Positions 6,690 through 15,079 of a stretch of DNA of 64,000 nucleotides are shown here, piece after piece; position 1 is the stretch's first letter; each line of letters begins with the position of its first letter. The notes below the pieces were generated by a model. It saw only the letters and a program-made list of their open reading frames with translations. It did not search any database and was not told where the DNA came from. The position numbers and the translations under genes were made by a program. Origin of the DNA: Bin90 sp965214635 (GTDB lineage Bacteria > Chloroflexota > Dehalococcoidia > Lucifugimonadales > JADFKI01); contig OZ243964.1 in the NCBI GenBank assembly GCA_965214635.1, forward strand, positions 1 to 64,000, in the 5' to 3' direction.

Positions 6690-9059
6690 ATGAGCGACTT
6701 ACCCCTATCAGATATAAGCGTGGTGGAGGTTGCGGAATCGGTAGCGGGCGCATTTTGCGGACGGATGCTTGCGGCGTTTGGTGCGTCGGTGGTCAAGGTG
6801 GAGCGCCCGCCGCAAGGCAGCTGGACGCGCTACGCCGAGCCGCAATTGGACGGATACACCGCGCCTGAAGCCGGTGCTCTGTATCACTACGACAACATGG
6901 GCAAGCGCAGCATCACGCTGGACTGGCACACCGAAGATGGGCTTGCGACGCTCACTGAACTGCTTGCGGACGCCGATGTGCTCATTGACGATTGGAAACC
7001 GAGCGTGCGCCGCAAACTCGGCGTTGACTGGGATGCGCTGCGACGGCTGAACCCTGCGCTCATCAACCTGTCGCTGACGCCGTTCGGGCTGACTGGGCAA
7101 TACGCCGAATGGCAGTCCACGCCGCTGGTCAGCCTCGCGATGGGCGGGTATCTGTACTTGTCTGGGGATGAGCACCGCGAGCCGCTGATGCTCCCGGGGT
7201 ACCAATCGGAGCGGTTAGCGGCGATGAAAGGCTATGCCGGCGTGCTGCTGGCGCTGCGGGCGCGCGACGCTGGTGTCGGCGGACAACCCGTAGAGGTGTC
7301 GGAAATGGAGGCGCTGGCTGCGCTGCATCAGTTCACCATCGTGGCGCACACCTACGATGGGATAGTGCGCAAACGGGCTGGTGTGCGGCTGGCGGCAGGG
7401 CGGCGCATCGGCGGCTATCCCATCACCACGCTGCCGTGCAAAGACGGCTACATCACCTTCTCGGCGTCGGCGGCGCATCAATGGGACTACCTCTGCATTG
7501 CCATAGGCAGAGAAGACCTGCTGATTGAAGACCGTTTCGGCTCATTCGCAAGCCTGCGCGATGCCGCAGATGAGATAGACGAAATCCTACTGGAGTGGGT
7601 CAAGGATAAGACGCGCCAAGAAATAGTGGAACATGCGGCGGGGGTGTATTCGGTGCCGACATCGCCGGTGTTCGACTTGAGCGAAACGGTTCAGGATGCG
7701 CAGTACATCCACCGCCGCCTGTTTGGGGAATTCGCACATCCACAGGGCGGGACGCTGCAATTCCCGCGCGCGCCGTTTCATATGAGCGCTACACCGCCGC
7801 TGTTCCGGAGCGCACCACCGCTGGGTCAGGATAACGACGCCGTGCTGCAACGCCGCCGTCCGTCGCCCAAGCGCAACAGTGCGCCCGCCGCTGACAAGTC
7901 CGCTGCAAGCAGGCGTTCTGATATGCCCGGCGTGCTCGATGGGGTTCGGGTGATCGACCTAACGCGCGTATGGGCGGGGCCGCTTGTGGCGCGCATCCTC
8001 GCTGATTTTGGGGCGCATGTGGTCAAGGTGTCAGACCCGCGCATGCCGCTCGACCGTACTATGGGCACGAACAACAAGCTGAACCGCAACAAGGACAGCC
8101 TTGCGCTGCAGCTAGATTTGCCCCGCGACAAGGATGCGTTCTTGGAACTCGCCGCCGTGTCCGACATCGTGATAGAGAGCTTCAGGCCGCATGTGATGCA
8201 CAACTTCGGGCTTGACTATGAAGCGCTGCGGCAGGTGCGCCCGGACATCATCTTCTGTGCGATGTCTGGCTACGGCTCTAGCGGAGACGCCGCCGAGTTC
8301 CCGGCATACGGCACATCGGTGGAGTCCATCACCGGCATGCCGAGCTTGATGGGATATGCGGGCGGGATGCCGATGACATCCGGCATAGCGTATCCGGACC
8401 CGGTAGCGGCTTTGAACGCCGCCGTCGCCATACTCACGGCGCTGCGCCACCGCACAATGACCGGCGAGGGGCAGTTCATAGACCTCGCGCTTGCAGAGGG
8501 CCCCGTGTGTCACATCGGCGAGTACATCGGCGCATTCGTCCACAACGGACGGCAGCCTGATCGCAGCGGCAACCGCCACTATGCGTATGCCCCGCATGGC
8601 GTCTACCCCGCAAGCGGCGATGACCGGTGGATTGCCATTGCGGTTACGAGCAGCGAGCAGTGGCGCGCGCTCTGCGGCGTGATGGGGCGTTCGGACTTGG
8701 CATCGGATGCGCGCTTCTGCGATATGAAACGGCGCAAAGCAAACGAAGCTGCGCTGGATGGTATCATCGGCGAGTGGATTGCGCAGCACGATGCGGTGCG
8801 GCTGGCACGGACGCTGCAAGCCGCCGGCGTGCCCGCGGGCGCAGCACACACGGGCGTCGACCTGCTCGCCGACCCGCATCTGCGCGAGCGCGGGTTCTTT
8901 GTAACGCTGGACGAGCCGGATGTTGGGCGCAAGGTGTATCCGGGGCAGGCAATCATCACGGATGGGCTGCACAAAGAGCGTTGGCGTCCATCAGCGCCGC
9001 TTGGGGCGCACAGCGAGTTTATCCTGAGGACGCTGCTGGGGCGGAATGATAATGATTAG
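6690..9059 (+). CDS. Double-domain CaiB/BaiF (family III) CoA transferase
   Basis: 789 residues made of two tandem CaiB/BaiF domains. The first runs from about residue 5 (DISVVEVAESVAGAFCGRML...VVKVERPP) to about 385. A charged, Ala/Ser-rich linker (about 386-410) leads to the second, from VLDGVRVIDLTRVWAGPLVARI to the end. Each half has the entry motif with GR or AR plus the AFGASVVKVE/DFGAHVVKVS strand. At the place where formyl-CoA transferase carries its catalytic Asp, the halves read VSEMEALAAL and LALAEGPVCH, so Glu seems to replace Asp in both; alignment is needed to confirm. These enzymes move CoA between carboxylic acids. The adjacent biotin-dependent carboxylase genes point to acyl-CoA catabolism. 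Confidence 0.85.
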   Translation: MSDLPLSDISVVEVAESVAGAFCGRMLAAFGASVVKVERPPQGSWTRYAEPQLDGYTAPEAGALYHYDNMGKRSITLDWHTEDGLATLTELLADADVLIDDWKPSVRRKLGVDWDALRRLNPALINLSLTPFGLTGQYAEWQSTPLVSLAMGGYLYLSGDEHREPLMLPGYQSERLAAMKGYAGVLLALRARDAGVGGQPVEVSEMEALAALHQFTIVAHTYDGIVRKRAGVRLAAGRRIGGYPITTLPCKDGYITFSASAAHQWDYLCIAIGREDLLIEDRFGSFASLRDAADEIDEILLEWVKDKTRQEIVEHAAGVYSVPTSPVFDLSETVQDAQYIHRRLFGEFAHPQGGTLQFPRAPFHMSATPPLFRSAPPLGQDNDAVLQRRRPSPKRNSAPAADKSAASRRSDMPGVLDGVRVIDLTRVWAGPLVARILADFGAHVVKVSDPRMPLDRTMGTNNKLNRNKDSLALQLDLPRDKDAFLELAAVSDIVIESFRPHVMHNFGLDYEALRQVRPDIIFCAMSGYGSSGDAAEFPAYGTSVESITGMPSLMGYAGGMPMTSGIAYPDPVAALNAAVAILTALRHRTMTGEGQFIDLALAEGPVCHIGEYIGAFVHNGRQPDRSGNRHYAYAPHGVYPASGDDRWIAIAVTSSEQWRALCGVMGRSDLASDARFCDMKRRKANEAALDGIIGEWIAQHDAVRLARTLQAAGVPAGAAHTGVDLLADPHLRERGFFVTLDEPDVGRKVYPGQAIITDGLHKERWRPSAPLGAHSEFILRTLLGRNDND

Positions 9060-9269
9060 GGATGCGCTGACCTGACATCGTCTAACTGCGTCTAGCATCG
9101 CATCGATGCATTTAGGATGCCTTTGGCTGTGCGCACCTTCTTTCGCACACTTTCCCTTTTCGCAATAGAGATGTGTGTGGATTTGGTTACATTAGTGGCG
9201 CAATCAAGTATGATTGCAGGCGATGTTTGTTCACTGACCCAATAGCAACACAAGAGGTGGCAAGGCGAC

Positions 9270-9494
9270 TTGGAAGAGATAGCAGTTGAGTCCCCGATAA
9301 CGGGCGTAATCGTGGAAATAGTGGTGTCTGTCGGCGAAGATGTGAGTGCAGGCGACCTGCTTGTGGTCATCGAGTCCATGAAGATGGAAAACGAAATTCT
9401 GTCGGATTACAACGGCGAGGTGAAAGAGATACTCTGCCGTCCGAATCAGCAAGTCTCGCAGGACGATGCGTTGTTGACGCTGACGGTATCGTGA
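9270..9494 (+). CDS. Biotin carboxyl carrier protein (free-standing biotinyl domain)
   Basis: 74 residues from TTG 9270, with a GAGGTGG site 11 bases upstream. The product is a single biotinyl/lipoyl-like domain; the modified Lys lies in VIESMKMENEI, where Ser replaces the first Ala of the usual AMKM. The N-terminal VESPITGVIVEIVVSVGEDV is the opening strand pair and EVKEILCRPNQQVSQDDALLTL the closing pair. It carries the carboxyl group between the biotin carboxylase and carboxyltransferase encoded just downstream. It overlaps nothing: its TGA ends at 9494, ten bases before the favoured accC ATG. Confidence 0.9.
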   Translation: MEEIAVESPITGVIVEIVVSVGEDVSAGDLLVVIESMKMENEILSDYNGEVKEILCRPNQQVSQDDALLTLTVS

Positions 9495-9503
9495 GTGGTG
9501 GCG

Positions 9504-10841
9504 ATGTTTAAGAGTTTGCTGATTGCAAACCGCGGTGAAATCGCCTGCCGCATTATCCGCACCTGCGAGAGGCTGGGCATCCGCACGGCGGCGGTGTATT
9601 CGGCGGCTGAGGGCAGCCCGTTGCACGCCGAGCTTGCGGATGCTGCGCACATCCTGCCGGAGCGTGCCACTCCCGCCGCATCGTACTTGGACGCCGCAGC
9701 CATTGTGAGTATCGCACAGCAGTGCGGCGCTGATGCCATTCATCCGGGCTACGGCTTCCTGTCCGAATCCACCACGCTTGCCGAGCAGTGCGCTTCGCAC
9801 GGCATTGCGTTCGTGGGGCCGCAGCCTAATGTGGCTCGTCTGATGGCGGACAAGTGGATGGCGCGTGATAAGATGGCGTCTCTGGGCGTGCCCATACTGC
9901 CCGGCGCATGGCTCGATGGCAATTCCCCATCAGCCTTCGCGGACGCTGCTAATCAGGTGGGCTTCCCGCTGCTGGTCAAGGCGAAAGATGGCGGCGGTGG
10001 CATTGGGATGCAAATAGTACAGAGCGAGGCGCGCCTCGAAAGGGCAGTGCGGCGGGCGAGATCGTCCGCATCGCGCGCATTCGGTAGCGCAGAAGTGTAT
10101 CTTGAAAAGTACCTGCCACACGCCCGCCACATAGAGGTACAGGTGATAGCCGATACGCACGGCAATGTGCGACACATGTGGGAGCGCGAGTGTTCGGCGC
10201 AGCGGCGCTATCAGAAGGTCATAGAGGAAGCGCCGTCGCCAAGCATTACGCCCGATATGCGGCGACGGCTGACGCAGATGTCTGTTGACGCCGCACACGC
10301 CACGAACTACACGGGCGCAGGCACATTCGAGTACATCGTCGACAATGATGGCGATGCCTACTTCTTGGAAGCGAACACGCGCCTGCAGGTGGAGCATCCG
10401 GTTACAGAGGCGATAACGGGCGTGGACATCGTGGAACAGCAGCTACGCGCCGCCGCGGGAATGCCCCTATCGCTCGATGCGGATACACCGACGCGCGGCC
10501 ATGCGATAGAGTGCAGGATATACGCCGAACACCCGCAGACCTTCATCCCCTCGCCGGGGACATTGAACACATTTACGCTGCCTACGCTCGAAGGGCTGCG
10601 TATAGACAGCGGGTATCGTCGGGGTGATACGGTTACGCCGTACTTCGACCCGATGCTGGCGAAGATCATCGCTTGGGGCGAAACACGCCCCCATGCCATA
10701 CGGCTGATGGCTGATGGGCTCGCTCTGACCGACATTGTGGGCGTGGACACGAACATCCCGCTGCTGCTGACGGCGCTGGCGCACCCAGATTTCGTGGCAG
10801 GGCGATACGATACCGAGTTGCTGAGTAACATAGTGCGCTAG
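9504..10841 (+). CDS. accC: Biotin carboxylase subunit of an acyl-CoA carboxylase
   Basis: The ATG at 9504 gives MFKSLLIANRGEIACRIIRT, the normal N-terminus; GTG codons at 9495 and 9498 are in frame. 445 residues: a biotin-carboxylase N-domain (HPGYGFLSE), an ATP-grasp domain with the glycine loop KDGGGGIGMQIV, metal/ATP ligands FEYIVDNDGDAYFLEANTRLQVEHPVTE, and the C-domain (HAIECRIYAEHPQTFIPSPG). It uses ATP and bicarbonate to carboxylate biotin on the carrier protein. There is no fused biotinyl domain, consistent with the separate gene at 9270. The glycine loop reads GGGGIGM where most family members have GGGGKGM; this may be an alignment shift or a real substitution. Confidence 0.93.
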   Translation: MFKSLLIANRGEIACRIIRTCERLGIRTAAVYSAAEGSPLHAELADAAHILPERATPAASYLDAAAIVSIAQQCGADAIHPGYGFLSESTTLAEQCASHGIAFVGPQPNVARLMADKWMARDKMASLGVPILPGAWLDGNSPSAFADAANQVGFPLLVKAKDGGGGIGMQIVQSEARLERAVRRARSSASRAFGSAEVYLEKYLPHARHIEVQVIADTHGNVRHMWERECSAQRRYQKVIEEAPSPSITPDMRRRLTQMSVDAAHATNYTGAGTFEYIVDNDGDAYFLEANTRLQVEHPVTEAITGVDIVEQQLRAAAGMPLSLDADTPTRGHAIECRIYAEHPQTFIPSPGTLNTFTLPTLEGLRIDSGYRRGDTVTPYFDPMLAKIIAWGETRPHAIRLMADGLALTDIVGVDTNIPLLLTALAHPDFVAGRYDTELLSNIVR

Positions 10842-10932
10842 TGCGAGGGAATGGCTGGACAGACTGGGAATGGCGCGGGCGGATAGTCTGAACTCACAAG
10901 TCGGACTTGGAAGGATTCGGAGGGAACGGAAG

Positions 10933-12534
10933 ATGCCAATTGACAAGAAGCGGGAGACTTGGAAGCCCGGTATGCCTTGGGAACACGCCATCGAAGATAT
11001 GAAATACATCCGCGGGCTTGCGGGGGAACTCGGTGGGCCTGAGCGCATAGAGCGCCAACATCGAGGCGGGCGCTATACCGTGCGAGAGCGCATCAGCAGG
11101 ATGGTGGATGCCGGCAGCTTCATCGAAGCAGGCCCTATGGTGGGTGCGACTGAGTATGATGAGAATGGCAACCTGACGGAGTTTACGCCCGGTGCGTATG
11201 TGATGGGGCTGGCGGAGATAGACGGGCGTCCCGTGGCAATCGGCGGCGACGACTTCACCATATCCGGCGGCAGCCCGCACAATGTTCGCAAGCACTCCCG
11301 CCAGTTCACCCAGCCGCTGGCGATACAGTACGGCATCCCGTACATCCAGCTTGTTGAGGGTGTGGGGCACAGCGCCAAGGCGGATGAGGCGGCGGGTCAT
11401 ATGGGGCTGCCCGGCGGCGATCTGTGGTGGAAGGGCGTGGAGCTGATGCGGCGGGTGCCGGTTGCGGCGGGTGTGATGGGGTCGGTTGCGGGTGCGCCGG
11501 CGGCGTTTGCGCTCATGTCGCATTTCACTGTGATGGTCAAGGGGCAGTCGCAGATATTCCCATCGGGGCCGCCTGTCGTGCGCCGCGCCATCGGCGAAAC
11601 GCTCGACAAAGAGCAGCTCGGTGGCTACAGGATGCATGTGCACGACAGCGGGCAGGTGGACAACGAAGCCGAGTCCGAAGAAGACGCTTTCGAGCAGATA
11701 AAGACCTTCATATCGTATCTGCCGAACACCACCGACGAAGTTGCGCCGCGCGTGGAGACAGGCGACCCGCCCGACCGCCGCCCAGATGAGCTGTTGAACA
11801 TCGTCCCAACCAACCGACGGCGCGGCTACGATCCCCGCAAGCTCATCAGGCTGGTCGTGGACAACGGCGAGTTCTTCGAGATGCGGCGGCACTGGGCTGG
11901 CTCGATCATCACCGGGTTTGCGCGGTTGGATGGATACAGTGTGGGCGTCATAGGCAGCGACCCGATGAGGCTTGCGGGCGCGATGGACGGCTGGGCGGCT
12001 GAGAAGTACGCACACTTCGTCGACCTGTGTGATGCGTTCAATCTGCCGGTGGTAATCTTCCTCGACATGCCGGGCTTCATGCTCGGTTCGCACGCCGAGC
12101 GCATAGCCACGATGCGGCGGGGCGTGCGCGCTCTGATTGCCAGCGCGGAGGCGCAGGTGCCCAAAATAGAGTTCAACATCCGCAAGGCGTACGGCGTGGC
12201 GGCGGATGCAGCACACAGCCTCGGGCATCCCAATGGGCTGAACTTGCGGTTTGGCTGGCCTGCCGGAGAATGGGGTGGCATCCCGATTGAGGGCGGGGTT
12301 GCGGCAGCGTATCGCCGTGAAATCGAGAATGCGCCAGACCCAGAGGCGCACCGCGAGATGATAGAGCAGCGGTTGCTTCGCCTGCGGTCGCCGTTCCGTG
12401 CAGCCCACCAAGGGGATGTGGTGGATCTGATAGATCCGCGCGACACGCGCCGCCTAGCCTGCACATTCGTGAAGCTGGCGCAACCGATGCTCAAGAAGCT
12501 GGTGCGCAGGGAGAAGCGCGCAGTACGGCCGTAA
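10933..12534 (+). CDS. Acyl-CoA carboxylase carboxyltransferase subunit (propionyl/methylcrotonyl-type)
   Basis: The ATG at 10933 is preceded by GGAGGGAACGGAAG, so it is favoured over the in-frame ATG at 10870. 533 residues with two crotonase-like halves: N-terminal GGDDFTISGGSPHNVRKHSRQF and GSVAGAPAAFALMSHFTVMV, and C-terminal FLDMPGFMLGSHAERIATMRR and WGGIPIEGGVAAAYRREIE. It moves the carboxyl from biotin to an acyl-CoA. Motifs fit the PccB/MccB type better than AccD: there is no zinc ribbon. The substrate (propionyl-, acetyl- or a branched acyl-CoA) is not determined. It completes a three-subunit carboxylase with 9270 and 9504, probably co-transcribed with the CoA transferase. Confidence 0.92.
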   Translation: MPIDKKRETWKPGMPWEHAIEDMKYIRGLAGELGGPERIERQHRGGRYTVRERISRMVDAGSFIEAGPMVGATEYDENGNLTEFTPGAYVMGLAEIDGRPVAIGGDDFTISGGSPHNVRKHSRQFTQPLAIQYGIPYIQLVEGVGHSAKADEAAGHMGLPGGDLWWKGVELMRRVPVAAGVMGSVAGAPAAFALMSHFTVMVKGQSQIFPSGPPVVRRAIGETLDKEQLGGYRMHVHDSGQVDNEAESEEDAFEQIKTFISYLPNTTDEVAPRVETGDPPDRRPDELLNIVPTNRRRGYDPRKLIRLVVDNGEFFEMRRHWAGSIITGFARLDGYSVGVIGSDPMRLAGAMDGWAAEKYAHFVDLCDAFNLPVVIFLDMPGFMLGSHAERIATMRRGVRALIASAEAQVPKIEFNIRKAYGVAADAAHSLGHPNGLNLRFGWPAGEWGGIPIEGGVAAAYRREIENAPDPEAHREMIEQRLLRLRSPFRAAHQGDVVDLIDPRDTRRLACTFVKLAQPMLKKLVRREKRAVRP

Positions 12535-12652
12535 CCTCGCGCTTGCGGCGTTGCTGAGAATGGCGAAGATTCACTGCACCCGAAACTGCGGCAGCCGCTC
12601 GCGTTCCAGCGGTGTGCAGAAGGCTGGCGTTATGCGGCTGCGGGGCGGGTCA

Positions 12653-13009
12653 TCAGCCTAGTGCATCGGCTAGGGCGCTCATTGCGCGCTTGTTTGCGCC
12701 CACAATGAGCCGTCCGCCAACGCTAATGAGCGGGCGGCGTATCAGGCGCGGCTCGCCGACCATCAGGCGAATCAGTTCATCGTCGGGCGTCGAGGCTTTG
12801 TCCACGCCGAGTTTCCTTGCGGATGGGCTGCGCCAAGAGAACACATCCGCCACCGGCGTGTCCCCGAGCAGCGCCCGCAGCTCCTGCTCCGTGAACCCGT
12901 CCTTGAAGAAGTCGCGCTCGTTCAGCGCTACGCCATCTTGTGAAAGCGACGCCTTCACCTTGCGGCAGCTGCTTCAGCGCCCCCATGTGTAGAAATCAAC
13001 ATCTGTCAT
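12653..13009 (-). CDS. Putative selenocysteine-containing ArsC/Spx-family protein (in-frame TGA read as Sec)
   Basis: From the ATG at 13009-13007 (GAGG at 13021-13018, spacing 8) the frame reads MTDVDFYTWGR, then TGA at 12976-12974, then SSCRKVKASLSQDG, and continues open to 12653. With TGA as selenocysteine the protein is 118 residues, normal for ArsC/Spx. The TGA falls at residue 12, where Spx has the first Cys of CxxC and ArsC its catalytic Cys, so the motif becomes U-S-S-C-R-K. Downstream family features are intact: NERDFFKDGFTEQELRALLG and the Arg motif EPRLIRRPLI. A hairpin directly after the TGA fits a bacterial SECIS. Conventional translation from GTG 12958 would lose the active site. 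Alternatives are a recent nonsense mutation or a sequence error. Sec makes a redox or reductase role likely; arsenate itself is not established. Confidence 0.8.
12940..12958 (-). promoter_or_regulatory. SECIS-like hairpin for UGA recoding
   Basis: The mRNA reads GUGAAGGC-GUC-GCUUUCAC: an 8-bp stem with one G-U pair and a 3-base loop whose first base is G. Fifteen bases separate the UGA from the stem and 23 from the loop. Bacterial SECIS elements lie just after the UGA and have a short stem-loop with a G among the first two loop bases, roughly 16-37 bases from the UGA, so this fits. A short lower helix (UGCC with GGCG) may extend it. Being coding, it must satisfy both protein and RNA constraints. 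Confidence 0.7.
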
Positions 13010-13231
13010 TACCAGAACCTCAACGGCGGTTGGAATCAAGCCGAAATCAGTCGTTCAGCTTTTGTGAGTGTGTCATCAGCCGTGCCTGCGGCGCAAGGTG
13101 CATTGCGGCGGCTGTCGGCGTGGTTTTGCAATTTTCGTGGGATGTTGTGAGGGCTGCTGTCTAGCATCAATGTGGCGCGCGCAGACGGATAGACGGATAT
13201 AGTGCGGCGGCGTACCGGCACGGAGGGCAAT

Positions 13232-15079
13232 TTATTCCACGGTAACGGACTTGGCGAGATTGCGGGGTTGGTCGACATCGCAGCCGCGTCGGAGGGCGAT
13301 GTGGTATGCGAGGAGCTGCATGGGGATAGCGGTCAGGATGGGTGTGAGGTCGGCGGACGCCTTGGGAATCCGTATCACATGGTCTGCGCTCTGTGCGATG
13401 TGCTCATCGCCTTCGTTGGCGACAGCGATGACGCTGCCACCGCGCGCCTTGACCTCGTGGATAGCGCTGAGCATCTTCTCGTACAAGTCATCCTGTGGCG
13501 CGATGGCGACAACGGGCATCCGCTCGTCTATGAGGGATATAGGCCCGTGCTTCATCTCCCCGGCGGGGTAGCCTTCGGCGTGGATGTAGCTTATCTCTTT
13601 GAGCTTGAGTGCGCCTTCCATCGCCATGGGGTAGTTTCTGCCCCTGCCTAGGAAGAGAAAGTCTGAGTGGCGGGCGTACTCGCGGGCAAGATGCTCGTAC
13701 TGCGACTGGTCGGCAAGCATAGATGTCAGCATGTAAGGCAGCTGGGCGAGTTCGTTTGCGATGCGCTCTACCTGTTGTGCGCCGATTACGCCGCGCCTGA
13801 TGGCGATGTGTGCCGCGAGGATGTAGAGCGCCACGAGGGAGCAGACGAATGTTTTCGTGGAGGCGACGCCGATTTCCAGCCCGGCGCGTATGGGCAGCAC
13901 GGCGTCTGCGATGCGCGTCGTCTGTGCGCCCTCATAGTTGCAGAGCGTGATTTGCGATACGCCGCGCCGTTTGGATTCGTCCATTGCGGCGAGGGTATCG
14001 GCGGTTTCGCCGGATTGGGATATGGATATGACCAGCGTGCGCTCGTCTATGACCGGGTTGCGGTAGCGGAACTCGGACGAGTTGTCGGCTTCGGCTGCGA
14101 TGCGGGGCAGAGCTTCCATCCACATCCTAGCGACCATGCCCGCGTGAAGGCTCGTCCCCATGCCTAGGGTTACCACGCGGTTGAAACTGCGTATTTGGGC
14201 GTCGGTGATGTCAAGTTCTGGCAGCGCAATGGACGGTGGGTCTAGACGCACCCGGCCGCGCAGGGCGTCTATGACGGCTTCGGGCTGTTCGTGAATCTCT
14301 TTGAGCATGAAGTGGCGGTATTCGCCCTTGGCGGCGGTGTAGGCATCGTGGGGCATTCGGGACGGGGTTTTTGAAGCGGCAGGTTCGCCATCGATGCGGC
14401 CATACTTGGCGTCGCCGTTAGTGATGGTTACCATTTCGCCCACATCTAGATGGGCGATGCGGTCGGCGTGGGGTTGGAGCGCTGGGATGTCGCTTGCGAG
14501 CAGCATTTCGCTTTCGCCATAGCCGATGACGATGCCGCCGGCGTTGCCGATTTTGAACGCAATCATCTTGTCGGGTTCGCGGCGGGACAGGACAACCACG
14601 GCGTTTGCGCCGCGCATTCGGCTTGCGGACGAACGCACCGCGTCTTCGAGCGCTGCGCCACTGCGCATGTAGGACTCTATGAGATGGGGGATGCACTCGG
14701 CGTCGGTCTGAGAGTCGAAGATGTGTCCACTTGCGGCGAGTTCTCTCTTGACGCTCAGGTAGTTCTCGAAGATGCCATTGTGGACGACGATGACATCTCC
14801 GTTGCAGTCGGTGTGCGGATGTGCGTTGAAGTCCGTGGGGCCGCCGTGTGTCGCCCAGCGGGTGTGGCCCAGCCCGCTGCTGCCCTCGGGCAAGCCGTTA
14901 CCGAGCATGTGCTTGAGGCGCGAGAGCTTGCCGGCGGACTTATACAGCTGGGGTGTGCCGTCTTGGTTCAGCACGGCGATGCCGGCGCTGTCGTACCCGC
15001 GATACTCCAAGTTGGTCAGTCCTGCCAGCAGGATGGGGGCTGCGGGCTTTTCGCCGATGTAGCCTATGATGCCGCACAT
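13232..15079 (-). CDS. glmS: Glutamine-fructose-6-phosphate aminotransferase (isomerizing)
   Basis: 615 residues. After Met1 removal, Cys2 of MCGIIGYIG is the N-terminal nucleophile that releases ammonia from glutamine. The glutaminase domain (1-~240) shows NLEYRGYDSAG, GHTRWATHG and HNGIFENY. Two SIS domains follow (TLGMGTSLHAGM; VISISQSGETADTLAA; GLEIGVASTKTFVCS), and the C-terminus ends in the conserved KSVTVE tail. It makes glucosamine-6-phosphate for cell-envelope amino sugars. AGGAG lies 8 bases before the ATG. Its start overlaps plsC by 16 bases, so no glmS ribozyme leader is possible here. Confidence 0.97.
   Translation of the reverse strand: MCGIIGYIGEKPAAPILLAGLTNLEYRGYDSAGIAVLNQDGTPQLYKSAGKLSRLKHMLGNGLPEGSSGLGHTRWATHGGPTDFNAHPHTDCNGDVIVVHNGIFENYLSVKRELAASGHIFDSQTDAECIPHLIESYMRSGAALEDAVRSSASRMRGANAVVVLSRREPDKMIAFKIGNAGGIVIGYGESEMLLASDIPALQPHADRIAHLDVGEMVTITNGDAKYGRIDGEPAASKTPSRMPHDAYTAAKGEYRHFMLKEIHEQPEAVIDALRGRVRLDPPSIALPELDITDAQIRSFNRVVTLGMGTSLHAGMVARMWMEALPRIAAEADNSSEFRYRNPVIDERTLVISISQSGETADTLAAMDESKRRGVSQITLCNYEGAQTTRIADAVLPIRAGLEIGVASTKTFVCSLVALYILAAHIAIRRGVIGAQQVERIANELAQLPYMLTSMLADQSQYEHLAREYARHSDFLFLGRGRNYPMAMEGALKLKEISYIHAEGYPAGEMKHGPISLIDERMPVVAIAPQDDLYEKMLSAIHEVKARGGSVIAVANEGDEHIAQSADHVIRIPKASADLTPILTAIPMQLLAYHIALRRGCDVDQPRNLAKSVTVE

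Noticed and set aside
10894..12411. A 505-codon open frame antisense to the carboxyltransferase gene
   Set aside because: It is a shadow of the GC-rich coding strand: composition is dominated by Arg, His and Pro, there are no motifs, and the plus-strand gene is clear.
12653..12958. A conventional 101-residue protein starting at GTG 12958
   Set aside because: It would lack the catalytic motif of its family and the strand before it, and the GTG is poorly placed compared with the ATG at 13009.
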